A stretch of DNA of 64,000 nucleotides from Turnera subulata (taxonomy: Eukaryota > Streptophyta > Magnoliopsida > Malpighiales > Passifloraceae). Below the pieces are notes generated by a model. That model was not told where the DNA came from, did no database searches, and was given only the letters and a program-made list of their open reading frames with translations. The stretch spans positions 160,297 through 224,296 of the forward strand of contig JAKUCV010002779.1 in assembly GCA_028386065.3 (NCBI GenBank), read 5' to 3'. Positions 49,177-60,865 of the stretch are shown piece after piece. Numbering within the stretch: position 1 is the stretch's first letter; every line of letters starts with the position of its first letter. The translations under genes and the position numbers were made by a program.

Positions 49177-50670
49177 AGATTTGAAAGCCATATAATCCAT
49201 CCAGCCATCAACCGTTCAATCCGTTAGCATATCATCAATAAACGACAACGATTTCAGCGTGCACAGAATCAACAAACCAACAACAAGCGTTCAGAGCATC
49301 AATACATCAACAGATTTTTAACGGATCCAGCATATTTACAAATAGCAAACATGTTTGTTTAATCGTAAATTTGTTTAACCATCTAGCTAACAGTATTTCA
49401 ATTCCTGAACTTGTGCAGTTTTTGAAATGAAAAGGAGAATCAAAGTCAAACCATTCATAGCGACATATGGAGGAGACCAGCTGCTGGGAAACTGCGAGAT
49501 AAACCCGATCTGGTCGCTCGAGGAGGCCGTGGACTGCTGTTGTTCGTGGCTCTGGACTCCACTGCAAGAAGCAGCCGCAAAGCAAGGAATCGCTTGCTAA
49601 CAGCCATGGATGAAGGCAGATCGTGGTGAAGACGTGGTTATCGGAGCTGAGAACTCGACATCCACGCGAGATCTGGCGAGATTTAGCTTCACCGACTGCA
49701 AATCTGGCCACGCAAGAGAAGTAAAGCCCCATGGAGAGGCAGGAGAACTCCGGGGATGAACTGGAGGTCATGAACACACAATCATCAAGGTTGATTGTCT
49801 TTACTTTGTTGCTGACTCGCTGATGAGGAGAGGAGGCCTTTGGCGTCAAGCTGACACACGTGAAGGAAGGCGGTCGCCTGACGCACCACCACCGACACCG
49901 GCTGGTGTTGCCTTCATCGGGGTCGGATTCAAGCAGAACCCAACCAGACGCCTCCACTGGAGTAAGGAACAGTCGCGGATGCAAAACCCAAAAGGAACCG
50001 TTTCCCTTGGTCGCGTCGTTGTTGCAAAACAGTGGAGGAGAATTTAAAACAAATCTCCCAGGGCCGCCGCTGCTGGAGGACATGCGAAGAAGTACCAGTG
50101 TCCCCCGCTGATGCGATCTTTCCCCCGAGCCGAGAGATGCACCGAACATGAGTTATCAACTCGTGGAAGGTGTCACCGGTCGCTGTGGAGTCATAGCACC
50201 AGAATAATGGTGCGCTGTTCGTCCAAAGCAAAAACACGAAAAGAAGAAAATGGGCAAAGCTGATGGTGGACTCAAACAACTAACGGGCCAGATGTTCAAG
50301 GGGCCCAAGCCTGCCCTCAATCCAAACCTCAAGTGTTACCTGAATGCGTGGGAAAGGCGACGAGAGGAGGAGTAGCAGAACCTGTGGACAGCCCAGGATG
50401 CTCTGCAAGCCCAAAACAAAAAATTTTAATAGCCCAACACATGCTGGCCCGTGTAGTGAAACTTAATTAGCTTCAATATTTACCACCTTCTAATTATATA
50501 TTTAATTATATTATATTCATGCAATTAAATTTTAGTTATGTAATATATTATGTTAAGCGCAGTTCATTTAATTGAATTGATTGTGAAGCTAACGATTTCC
50601 ATTTTCTTTTTGGATGGAATGTTAATTTACATGTGAGATGTCTATCTTCAAAGTGTTATTCCGCTCAAGG
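49177..50670 (+). other. Leader part of the 7.3-kb element, no recognisable coding
   Basis: This part lies between the primer-binding site and the first tandem array. The longest ORF (49307-50149, minus strand, 280 aa) is antisense to the element and shows no domain that I recognise. No gag-like zinc knuckle or protease motif is seen on the + strand. A very AT-rich patch lies at 50.43-50.63 kb. Confidence 0.5.
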
Positions 50671-50676
50671 CGGAAT

Positions 50677-50868
50677 GAAGTGCTGGACCTGAGGAGTGAT
50701 TCCACGAGGTCCTTGAAGTGTTGGACCTGAGGAGGAGTTCCACGAGGTCCATGAAGCGTTGAGCCGGAAGAGGAATTTTCACTAGGGCCTTAAAGTGTTG
50801 GGCCCAAGAAGAATTTTCGCGAGGACCACGAAGTATTGGACCCGAGAAGAACCCTCACGAGGACCTCT
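50677..50868 (+). repeat. Degenerate tandem array, 38-bp period (array 1)
   Basis: Five imperfect copies start at 50677, 50715, 50753, about 50792 and 50830. The theme is GAAGTGTTGGACCTGAGG followed by an AATTCCACGAGGTCC-like half. It lies inside the 7.3-kb element. Confidence 0.75.
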
Positions 50869-52660
50869 TGCACAAGGACCTTGGATAGCGCTTCATGCGG
50901 AGGCGCCTCCCCCAAGGATCCAGATGACCTTCTCGGCAAGGACCTTGGAAAGCCGTTCATGCGGAGGCAACCATAGCTCTCGAGGATGCGAAAGCCACCT
51001 CAGGATAAAACAACAATAAAAGCAAGGAATCCTTGCATGGAGAAAATCGTCCATGGAGGCGGAAGCATCCCCTGCAATTGGAGCAACAGTCATCACCAAG
51101 AACTTAGCACAAAATATGGAGTTGTTGACCATGGACCCGACACGGAGCTAATTGGAGGACCTCAAAAGGTAGCTCCTGCAACAAGGACCTGATGGAACCT
51201 TGGGAGGAAACAACCCCAGGAGCAAGCAGTTCCTGGAGGCGAAATAAATGAAGTGCACGTGGCAAAGGACCTACCATCGAAGCCCCAGGAGTAGGCGGCT
51301 CCCCAAAGAGGAAAAGCAATTCCTGGAGGCAAAATAAATGATCACATGGAGAAGGTCCTGCCACAACAACCCCAAGAGCGTGCGGCCCCTATGGAACAAA
51401 AACGGCCCCAAAGACACATTTCTCACCAAATAAAAGGTAGCTGATCCTGTGAACGTGTGAGCAGGCTTGTGAACAACCAATCTCGCTGAAGGGTAGAAAT
51501 TGCCCCTGGAGATGGATGCACCTCTCACGGGAGGAACCAACCATTGGGACAAGGAACAATGAAGGAGCGGAGCTCCAGGCCCTAAGAATTCAACTATGCA
51601 AGCATAAGGCGTGCAAGAGTCAACATCACTAGCCCCGGAGAGCTGTGAACAGGACCTACGAGTGGGAGCTAATGATGCAGAGCTCTCAAACCAAAAGTTA
51701 GAAAATTTCAACTCCCCCAACAAAGAGCACTTGGAGTAAAAGCATTAAATGCAACCACATGACCAAAGTGGCGTGAAGCGCAAGACCAACTTGGACCTCG
51801 CAGCAGTATCCATGGAGAGCTATCTCACCAAAGGTACAACCGTCCCCAGTCCTTATGGGCAAAGAAGCAGTACAGGCCCTACATCTAGAGGCCCTACACC
51901 TGAAGGTCCTCAACATAAAAGAGCGACAAAATCCAAAACCACTTCAAATGAAGAATGCTTTAATTAAAGCAGGACGTTTTGGCTGGAGGATCCTCAAGGA
52001 AGGGTGAGACTTCCCAAAAAGCGGAATAACAACCTCAAGTGCTTTAATTAAAGCAAGGAGGTTGGAGAGAAGAACCACAACGTGAAGGAAAGTTGCAATG
52101 CAAAATTAACCACATGCTCGAGAAAGATTTTTATGATGGCTCGCAAAAACGAGATGGTGAAAATTCAACCTACAAGCCAAACATGAAGCTCCTGAAGAGT
52201 CGAAAAGCTGCTCAGGATCTCATAGCACCATACAACAAAGACTCAGGAGAATACAAGTTTATGATAGGATCCCCTCCCCAAGGATAGCTAAAGGATGAAG
52301 CGTAAGAAAGAGTATCCGTATATGCATATGACTTCGCATGTGCCTAAAAACTGTAGGCCCAAATAGTGCCATACACCCAAAATAGGCTATGCGTAAGCAA
52401 AAGTATAAAATGGCAGACTCGAACTCACGCAAATCCAAAGCTTATCTAGGGAAGGAGGACCTGTCACAAACTTGTCCAAAGGACAAAGGGCGATCGCCAC
52501 TACATGAGCTCTCATATCCCACCCATAAGCTTGAGATAAAAAAGGTCCTAGAGCCCACGGAGGCCCAAAAAAAAAAAAGGGAGAAGGGTCTATGTGCCCA
52601 TAATCCCCAAAAGGACCTATGTGTCCCGAAAAGTAAAGGGCCACGATTGCCCATAAAAAA

Positions 52661-53340
52661 CTAAAGGACCGTTGAGTATCCGACAAAAGGGCCAAGTCCC
52701 CAAACAAAAGGACCATTGAGTGTCCAGGGCCAAGTCCCCAAACAAAAGGACCATTGAGTGTCCAGGGCCAAGTCTCCAAACAAAAGTACCATTGACTGTC
52801 CAGGGCCAAGTCCCCAAAAAACGGGCCAAGTCCCCAAACAAAAGGACCATTGAGTGTCCAGGGCCAAGTCCCCAAAAAAGGGCCAAGTCCCCAAAAAACG
52901 GGCCAAGTCCCCAAACAAAAGGGCCATTGAGTGTCCAGGGCCAAGTCCCCAAACTAAAGGACCGTTGAGTGTCCAGGGCCAAGTCCCCAAACAGAAGGAC
53001 CATTGAGTGTCCAGGGCCAAGTCCCAAAAAACGGGCCAAGTCCCCAAACAAAAGGACCGTTGAGTGTCCAGGGCCAAGTCCCCAACCAAAAGGACCGTTG
53101 AGTGTCCAGGGCCAAGTCCCCAAACTAAAAGACCGTTGAGTGTCCAGGGCCAAGTCCCCAAACTAAAGGACCGTTGAGTGTCCAGGGCCAAGTCCCCAAA
53201 CAAAAGGACCATTGAGTGTCCAGGGCCAAGTTCTCAAAAACGGGCCAAGTCCCCAAACAAAAGGACCGTTGAGTGTCCAGGGCCAAGTCCCCAAACTAAA
53301 GGACCGTTGGGTGTCCGACAAAAGGGCCAAGTCCCCAAAA
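52661..53340 (+). repeat. Tandem array of a 38-bp unit (array 2)
   Basis: The unit alternates GGACCATTGAGTGTCCAGGG and CCAAGTCCCCAAACAAAA. The word TGTCCAGGGCC recurs about 13 times, mostly 38 bp apart; some units carry an extra AAAACGGGCCAAGTCCCC-type insertion. Copies are close to one another, pointing to recent spread within the array. Three overlapping minus-strand ORFs of 178-185 aa come from this periodicity and are not listed as genes. Confidence 0.92.
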
Positions 53341-53344
53341 AGTG

Positions 53345-53560
53345 AAGGACCTAGAAGTGTCCCCAAGGCGGCCAAGTCCCAAAAGTAAAGGACCTATTGT
53401 GTCCAAGAAAGAAAAGGACCGTGAGCTGAAGGACCTAGAAGTGTCCTGAAGGTGGCTGCCCCAAAAGTAAAGGGCCTATTGTGTCCACGAACAAGAAGGG
53501 CCGTGAGGTGAAGGGCCTGGACGCATCCCAAAAGCGGCTGACCAAAAAAGGACCCTTGCA
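53345..53560 (+). repeat. Degenerate repeat of about 83 bp
   Basis: GGACCTAGAAGTGTCC-type starts recur at about 53347, 53431 and 53513, each followed by an AAAGTAAAGGACCTATTGTG-like half. It continues the AAGGACC theme of array 2 with a longer period. Confidence 0.65.
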
Positions 53561-54372
53561 AAGGACCAAGAAGCAAATGACCCATGCGACCTAGACCCTC
53601 GTGCCAAGGATTAAGCCTAGGTGCCTACAATTCAACCTGGAATAAAGGACCTATGCGTCCCCCGACGGATAAAGGGCCACGAGCGCCCCACAATTGGTGA
53701 AGAACCTACAACGTCCCAAATCTGATCAAGGACTTTGAGCGTCCTGTAAAGGGTCAATGTCCCAACTATAGTGGACTTGATGCCCCTCCATTTCTAAGGA
53801 TCCATAAGCCTACATTCATCCTTTGAAAGGAACAAAGGTCCTGAAGTCAAAAAGGAGTAGCAAATACAATGAGACCATGTCCCAAGAGCCGAAACAAAGG
53901 CCCTCGCACCAGCAAGGCCCCAGCGCTAATCTTAAGGCCTAAGTACCAAATCAGAGGTCCTTGTACTAACAAGGCCCTCAATGCCAATATTTGAGGCCTA
54001 ACAGCCAATGCAAAGGCCCTCGTGCCGAAACAAAGGCCCTGGTACTAAAGTGCTAACCCCAGGCCTAAATGATAAGATACAAACGAACCAGGAGGATAAG
54101 GACCAGGTGCGTCCAAAAAAGGGCCAAGGACCTTGTCTTGAAGGACCGAGAACGTTCGAGAAGAGTCCCAAAAGCTAAGTACTGAGAACACCCAAGCATC
54201 CCAGATGTAAAAGACCCAAGCGTCCCACAAACTAAAGGACCCAGGTGTCCCGCAAGTTATGGAGGACTTAATGTGTGTACAAGGCAAACGAGCCCGAGGC
54301 CCCGCATTCAACAAAGGACCTAGATAATGGATCCAAAGTCCTGTATTTAATGAAGGACCTTGACCAACTGTA

Positions 54373-54780
54373 AGGCAAAGGTCCTCAAAATCAAGGGGTT
54401 AAGGCCCCACATCCAGCAAAGAAAGGCAAAGGTCCTCAAAACCAAGGGGTTAAGGCCCCGGATGCCCGTAAGAGGCGAAGGTCCACGAAACCAAGGGGTT
54501 AAGGCCTCGCATGCCTGTAAGAGGCGAAGGCCCTCGAAACCAAGGGGTTACGGCCCCGCATGCCTGTAAGAGGCGAAGGTCCTGGAAACCAAGGGGTTAA
54601 GCCCCCCACGCTCCGTAAGAGGCGAAGGTCCTCGAAACCAAGGGGTTAAGGCCCTGCATGTCCGTAAAAGGCAAAGGTCCTCGAAATCAAGGGGTTAAGG
54701 CCCCACATCTAACGAAGAACCTAATGCCCAAAAGGCAAAGGTCCTCAAAATTAAGACATTAAAGCCACACGTCCAGTGAA
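54373..54780 (+). repeat. Tandem array of a 49-bp unit (array 3)
   Basis: Eight copies start at 54373, 54424, 54473, 54522, 54571, 54620, 54669 and 54733. The unit reads AGGCRAAGGTCCTCGAAACC, then AAGGGGTTAAGGCCCCGCAT, then GCCYGTAAG. Five consecutive steps are exactly 49 bp; the first and last are longer. Confidence 0.9.
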
Positions 54781-55493
54781 GGACCGAGTGCCTATAAAAG
54801 GTGAATGTTCCAAAGTGGACTTAAATCCTCACGCTCAGTAAAGGGCCTATCCATTCAGCGATTCATAAAGGACCCACAGACAAAGGTCCTGTGACCCAGA
54901 AGCCATGACCTATGTCTGGGAACTCTAGAAGCAACAATTGAAGGACCTTGAGCCTAAGGAGTAACTGGTACAGGATCCAGGAACTTAATCACATCAAGGT
55001 ACTAAAAGCTGAACATGTAAAGGCATACTAGGAGCTGGACCTAGGTGCTGCGAGGTCATCAAGAAGCCCCATTCATGGAAATAAGGCATCCAGCAAAGTG
55101 AGAACTCCTCAACATAAAGATAAACCCGCAAAAGATGGGAAAAACTGAAAAAGAACGAGGGTCATCATCCTCGAAAAGGCAACTTCAAGTTCGGGGAAAT
55201 AAAGTGAACAACATGGCTTGAAGAAAAGTCAAGGAAAGCGCGAAGAAGGCGCGGGACATGATAATAAAGCTTCGACAAGAAGGCTGACGCCAAGGAGCAA
55301 ATTGACTAGAAGTTGTAGAGAGGAAACAAAATAGTCACAACCAAAACCATGCGGAGGACCTGGAAAGAGGTCATAAGGGGCTTAAGAACGAATAAGCTCA
55401 AGCGGATTGGGAGCTAGGACCTTCTAAAGAATTTGGGCCCAAGCATTTCATGTGGCCCGGAAGATTCAAATGCTCGAGCTCTCAAGCTCGACC

Positions 55494-55507
55494 ATTTGGG
55501 GAGCTCT
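55494..55507 (+). promoter_or_regulatory. Polypurine-tract position of the 7.3-kb element
   Basis: ATTTGGGGAGCTCT lies directly before the right LTR. The GGGGAG core is purine-rich but short, so the assignment rests mainly on position. Confidence 0.4.
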
Positions 55508-55964
55508 TGATATAGATAGGCCCAACCCATGAATAGGCCCAATGACCAATAACTGAGGTAGGGCCCAAAGGCGTGTGAGGCCCGAGATCAGGCCCTCTAG
55601 GCAAGGCCCAAAGACCCATGAGGCAAGGACCCCCGGACCATGAACCAGGACCCGCAAGAGAGGTCCAAGAACCGGAGGCCCTTTATGCCACCTCCACACC
55701 GACTTATCCGGAGGATATCCGAGCACATCCAGATGAAATCCAATTACAACTAATGAGGACGTGACACGTGGCAGGGCAGACTCCAAATAAATACCCGAAA
55801 ACCAGATATTTTGGAGGCTTCCTCTCATTCTCCAGCCGGAATTTTTCTCTCTCTTTCTCCTCTCCTCACTCCCGATTCTCTGCCTTTGTACACAACTCAT
55901 ACCATGTACATCAACTATCCAATATCAATAAAGAATAGACACCCCCTGATTCTGTTTTACATCA
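55508..55964 (+). repeat. Right LTR of the 7.3-kb element
   Basis: 457 bp, about 98% identical to the left LTR by eye (9 differences). The CCAAT box of the left copy reads CTAAT here, while the ACACGTGGC box is kept at 55764-55772. Confidence 0.93.
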
Positions 55965-55969
55965 AACTC
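55965..55969 (+). repeat. Target-site duplication AACTC, right copy
   Basis: AACTC directly after the right LTR, equal to 48694-48698. Confidence 0.85.
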
Positions 55970-57583
55970 ATGCTAAATATTACGATTAACTAGCAAATGC
56001 ATGGTGTCTCCTATAACAATCAAGGTTGATCCGCATATAACAATTTAAGTATTACGTCAATAACAACTTGTGATTATTTAGAAAAATCGAAATTGTTTGA
56101 GAGTTGATAAAATAAAAAAAATAAAAAAAGTAAAAGTAAAAATCCGTCGAGGTAACAAGCCTTCTTCTATTGCTCTCTCTTCCCATCTATGAATTGTTTG
56201 GGCTATGTCTCTTCCCGTCTTTGTGCCATCATCTAAATAATCCAACTTCTTTTCCAGCTAATACAAACAACAGAACCCCTGTGCTGATGGGCAATCAAAG
56301 GCCCCATTGTTATGGCCTGGATTTCTGGCAAGAAACCATAAACTTGAAGTCTACCGAGGAGATGTTTCTCACCCTATTGCTGGTTGTGAATGGAGCTGCA
56401 AGCATCCACGTTTTTCCCACGAAGAGGCGACAAGACCTCATGAGCACCGGACATCAGGGGGCTGGTATCTCCCTCATTGGAAAATGCTCTTCAACAATTT
56501 GTCAGGGAGTCAGGTGGAGGTGTATGTCTGAATCATATTCCTGAGGAGGTCCGGCAGATCGCTTTTCGTGAAGACCCCCTACCAGGGCCGATACAGTAGT
56601 GCTTGGGTTTGTGGCACCCTTTAGGAATGCTTTGTAGCGGCACATCCGACCTACTCTATTCATGACCCAAAATTTTCATTAAGCCTATGTGATAATTTTA
56701 GCTGTCAATATTAGCTTTTTAAAACGTGGTGTCAATAATTACTTAATGCTTCCCAAAATTCACACAATATTGTATGCAAACAAAGTTTATGTACTTATAT
56801 GTTTATAACTTATCACAATATTATGATGTATGGAAAGAGTTATACCAAACTAATTTTGGTGTTAATAAGTAGTTTTTTAAAACAATAGTGTCAATAATTA
56901 CTTAGTGCTTCCCAAAATTCACACAATATTTTATGCAAACAAAGCTCATGCATAATTGTCCATTGTAGTTGTCGGCTGTGTGAACCACCTCCTTATCAAG
57001 CACATCAGCTAGATCAATCCTTGAAAGACCAAAATCCACTAATCCAAAGAAGTAGACACAACGGTTGTCTGCCAACTAGACGTAGCCTTCGTCTATCATA
57101 ATTCTATCACTAATGTTGGTCTGACTAATACGACCAATTCCAACACCCCTCTTGATTAACACAATCTGCAACCCGCACCCATCTATTCAATATTTAACCA
57201 GCCTCCCATTAGAAATTACCCAGCAAGTTTTAGGTTCATTACAAATACCCATCTTCTTTAATCCTAATCCACCAGAGCTCTTAGGGTGGGTGGAGACCCG
57301 AACCGGAAGTGTCTACATGAGTTAAGGGGCAAACCACTAAGCTACCCAACCTGTTATGATATTTTTACTCCAATGTAATATAAGATTTAAAATCTAGGGG
57401 GGCTGGGCCCCTGCTTGCCCCCCTGGATCTGCCCCTGCATGACCCCTAATTAGCACCAACTAATACGATATACCTCATCAAGCTGTCGAATCATGGATTT
57501 ATAATTCATCAAATTTAGGCCCAAAAAAGAATAAATATCCATTACACCAATTCTCTTACCATCCTAGCGAATTTAAAGGAAGA
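55970..57583. other. Intergenic stretch with repeat debris
   Basis: No gene that I can support. The ORF 56170-56544 (124 aa) has no recognisable domain. A 70-bp direct repeat occurs inside (separate entry). Near 57395-57437 a C-rich segment ending GCCCCTG resembles the right end of hAT-type elements, but no matching left end with target duplication was found. Confidence 0.4.
56716..56944. repeat. Direct repeat pair, about 70 bp, 158 bp apart
   Basis: Copies at about 56716-56785 and 56874-56944 share TTTTTAAAAC, then GTGTCAATAATTACTT, then TGCTTCCCAAAATTCACAC, with few differences. They are in the same orientation, so this is not a terminal inverted repeat. Confidence 0.75.
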
Positions 57584-57597
57584 ATATACATATATAT

Positions 57598-57667
<70 letters not shown>
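57584..57667. repeat. (AC)n/(AT)n microsatellite
   Basis: An ATACATATATATAC start, a short run of CA units, then about 27 AT units. Confidence 0.95.
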
Positions 57668-57668
<1 letters not shown>

Positions 57669-57740
57669 ATTAAATATCCATACTTTAAAGAAAGAACAAA
57701 TATCCATCAAAGACAAGTTCTCTTACCCATCCCAACGAAT

Positions 57741-58112
57741 TTAAAGAAAGAATAAAAATATATATATAAAAAATGAAAACACACCTGGGATACAGATGAG
57801 TGTCGGCTTGTCATCGAAGTCGAAAGCAAATTTGGCATCTTGACGCAGCTTTTCTTGCATCACCAGAAGATGGACCTCTTCAACCTGGAACGGATTATAC
57901 AGAACTAGCTCTGGTTTCCCTTGAACCCAGGGAAGCTTCAACAGCAACCATCCACTAGTTCAAAATACACAATTTCACAGTAGGGATAAGGGATTAGGAC
58001 GACAAAGCTTCTGTCGGTGTTGAGGAAAAGCAATTGGCCGTCGTCTAGCGATACTTTCACCAGCAGACCAGTAACCCACGTCTCGTTCACACATTGGCGA
58101 CTTCGAACGCCA
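57741..58112 (-). pseudogene. Gene fragment with frameshifts, possibly F-box-like
   Basis: Read leftward from 58112, an ATG opens MAFEVANV and stops at once. In a second frame a sensible peptide runs on (NETWVTGLLVKVSLDDGQLL ... YCEIVYFELVDG). In a third frame it continues as WLLLKLPWVQGKPELVLYNPF ... KFAFDFDDKPT, ending at a donor-like CAG|GTGTGT near 57786. The two halves join at GGTTGCTG with a one-base shift, which suggests a decayed gene. The GWLL...LYNPF pattern is faintly like plant F-box/DUF295 proteins, but this is weak. Confidence 0.3.
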
Positions 58113-58992
58113 TTTTTTTACAGGTTTTTTTATTCACAATGTTTGCATGTAGTGTTGGTTATAGCTTTTTAAGAAATTAGTGAGTGGGAGTTTTTATATA
58201 TACGATAGAGGGGCCGATTTGTCACACAATGGGCCGCAAAGGCACATATGAAGCCCATGAGCCCAAATTGTGTGCATGATGGATGGGTTTATCATTATTT
58301 AAATTTGAACTGGCCATTCAAATTTAAATAAAGATAAGTGTTTGTTTGAATTTTAAACTAATTTGAATGATAGGTGTAATTTGAATTTGTTCAAATTTAA
58401 ATGGGATGGATAAGATATAAGGATTTGACATAGGAGGAGAGAGTGTGGATGTGTATTGTATTCTTTCACCATTAATATAATAGACAAAGATTCTCTCAAT
58501 TTTATTCTCTTTTCTCTTTTCTATTCTCTCCATATTTGAGTTTTTAGATTGATCAAGCTGAGGCTTATACCGCACGGGCTTCTTCCGCAGCCTTAAACTC
58601 TGTTTCCGTGACAGATTACTCCTCTATTTTGAATTGATGATAGGGGATAGATTTTTTATAATTATTATTATTATTTATTGCTTTTTGTTTTTTTTTTTAA
58701 AAAAACATTGAACTGGTTTGGTTTGGCTAGGGAGACATGAAGCGACATGGTTTGGTTTGTAAGGGTCTTTTTTGGGTAAATTGAAATACGCCTAATTACA
58801 AACAAAACAATCAGAACCATTCTAGACAGATCTAAGCGAGCCCTGCTTCTAATTTATGTGTTTTAAGGGCAAGCCCAAATGCAGGTCGGGCTCAGACCTC
58901 GGCCCAGAAAGAAAAAAAAGGCTGGGCTCAAACAACAAGTTGTGATGAGCTGGGGTTCGTCCTATGCTTATACATAGATGCCTGTCTGGGGT
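58113..58992. other. Intergenic, AT-rich
   Basis: Nothing recognisable apart from short inverted AAATTTGAA/TTCAAATTT words near 58305-58400. Confidence 0.45.
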
Positions 58993-58997
58993 AATTT

Positions 58998-59454
58998 TGT
59001 CACGACCCCGGAATCTTTGTGCGCATAGGAGTCCGGAATCCTAGTGTGCATAGGAGTTTGAGTTGGGTTGGGACACTACTTTGGTTGTTTGGTAGGAATC
59101 CTATTGTGACTAGGAGTAGCTAACCTTGTTGTATTAGGATTGGGTTTGTGTGGGGGTTAAGTAAACCGAGTTTGTGTTGGACTAGGATTACTTAGCACTG
59201 TCAAACTAGGAGAGAGCCTTGCGGCACCTATATAAATAGGACGCGTGAGGGGGGGTTGTTGGGCGTGTATTGTTATTGATGGTTTATTAATAATAATACC
59301 GAGTCTTCTCCCAATTGTTTCTCTTGCTTTATTATTCTCTTTGTTTTCTCTTCGTTGTGTTTACGTGTGGTAGGCTTACAAGTTAAGGGACGATCTTGCT
59401 TGTGCCGCACGGTGAGAGTGTGCATCCGCTGCGCCACACTCTTGGCCCGTGACA
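58998..59454 (+). repeat. Left LTR of the 3.2-kb element
   Basis: 457 bp. It has a TATA box CTATATAAATAGG near 59228. A duplicated word, CGGAATC with GCATAGGAGT, occurs in the first 50 bp. It differs from the right LTR at two transition sites near 59345 and 59363. Confidence 0.92.
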
Positions 59455-59456
59455 AG

Positions 59457-59468
59457 TGGTAGCGGAGC
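59457..59468 (+). promoter_or_regulatory. Primer-binding site, initiator tRNA-Met type
   Basis: TGGTAGCGGAGC lies two bases after the LTR end and matches 10 of 12 bases of TGGTATCAGAGC, the usual plant site pairing with initiator tRNA-Met. Confidence 0.75.
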
Positions 59469-60865
59469 TTAACTTGCTGTTGGTGCCGTTGGTTCGCTGC
59501 TGGTGCGATTTGGTGCGCTGCTGGTGCTGGTAGGTGCGCCAATTATTTCGCGGGTGCAGATCTGGGCGTGCCTTTTGGTTCGCGGGTGCAGGTCTGGGCG
59601 CGCCTTTTTGCTCGACTGGGTGCGCTTTCTGGGTTCTGCTGGGCGTGCCTTTTAGCTCGACTGGGCGCACTTTTTGGCGCGACTGGGCGCACTTTTTGTG
59701 CGATTGGGCTGCAGCAAGGCGGGTTGGTACGGAAAGTTTTTTGTATAAATTCACACGCACTCTTGAAGGTAATTTTCAGGCTTGGTTTTGTTTTGGAGTT
59801 GTTGAATCTTTGTGTTGCTGTTGGTCGACTTTTTCTGTGGTGTTGCCTTGTCGTTTTCTTTCTGTGGGCTGTCTTGGTGCGAGCTGGAGGCAGGAGTCGC
59901 TTGCTGGGTGCTGCAGGTGCTGCTGGTTTTGCACAAGATAGGCAGATTGGTGCGATAGACGACTGGAATTGGTGCTGCGGGTTGCGCATCGACACTGGGC
60001 AGATTTAGTGCGGCTGGTTTGGGCAGGAACAAGGAGTGCGACTTCAAACAAGGTACTTGGTTCTTTTGCTTCAAGAGGGGAAGGAGAATCAAGTGGTTTT
60101 ATTTGGTTTTCCTGGTTGACTTTGTTGGTGCTTGGACAAAGTGCAATCTTGTTGTTGTGTTCTTTGCTGGCCGATTGGTGCATCTTGTGGAGAGGTGTAG
60201 ATTGGCTTGGTGTTTGGACAGTAAGGTTTGTGGAGCTTTGGAGCAAACAAAGGTGACTAGGGTGGGCAGAGAAGGGATTTGAAGCTTTTACTTGAGTTTT
60301 CTTGGTGTTTTTCTGTGGTTTGATCACACGTGGTTGCTGAAATTGTTTGCGAGACCGTGGTGTTTTGTCGGGTGATAGCTGATTACTGTGAGTGCTGGTG
60401 CGTTATTGGCGAGCTGATCAGGCGTGTTCTGGTGCGGTTGGGTGCTGGTGGTACACGCTGGACGATTGGTGGATTGCTTGGCGTGGGCTGGTGCGCAGAA
60501 TTAGCGGGGCTGCACACAATTGGCGCAGGTTGGGCGTGCAATTGCGTAGGACGGTACACGGGTGCAAGGCAATTTTGGGAGCGACTGTTGTTGGTGTGGA
60601 TTCAAGGCAGGTTCCAAGGAGAAACTTGGTGGGGTTTTGGCTTCAGGAGAAGGATTAGACTCAAGGGAACTTTCTTGGTGCTTGGAAACAAAGTGCATGG
60701 GTTGCTTGGCTTGGTTCTTGGTCGAATTGTGGAGACTCTTGGGAGTGCAATTGGAGAGAACTTTGGACAGCCAGGGGTGTGGATACTTTGTGAGCATCTA
60801 GGAGGGGATTTTGCAAGGTCAGACTTGGTTGCTGGAGCAAAATTGCGCGGGGAGTCCTTGGTGAA

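Larger units (their letters stand above)
48699..55964 (+). mobile_element. Non-autonomous LTR retrotransposon (LARD-like), complete
   Basis: A 7,266-bp element with two 457-bp LTRs (48699-49155 and 55508-55964) that start TG and end CA, and a 5-bp target duplication AACTC on both sides. A primer-binding site follows the left LTR. By eye the LTRs differ at 9 of 457 positions. The 6.35-kb internal region has no recognisable gag, protease, integrase or reverse transcriptase; most of it from about 50.65 kb on is degenerate repeats built around AAGGACC and GGGCC words, including a 38-bp and a 49-bp tandem array. Movement would need enzymes from another element. Confidence 0.93.

Noticed and set aside
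49307..50149. 280-aa minus-strand ORF inside the 7.3-kb element
   Set aside because: Antisense to the element, no recognisable motif, odd composition. Likely chance in GC-richer leader DNA.
52387..53212. Three minus-strand ORFs of 178-185 aa with Gly/Trp-rich repeats
   Set aside because: They arise from the 38-bp tandem array being stop-free in every frame, are antisense to the element, and show no domain. Reported as a pattern, not as genes.
52661..54780. CRISPR-like regular spacing
   Set aside because: Units are contiguous tandem repeats without unique spacers, in plant nuclear DNA inside an LTR element.
56583..57437. A hAT element between CAGGGCC and GCCCCTG
   Set aside because: The right end looks hAT-like, but the 8-bp flanks (CCCCCTAC and CATGACCC) do not match and the left end is poor.
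59534..60327. Several overlapping ORFs on both strands in the 3.2-kb element
   Set aside because: G-rich strand with few stops gives open frames on both strands; none shows gag, protease or zinc-knuckle motifs.
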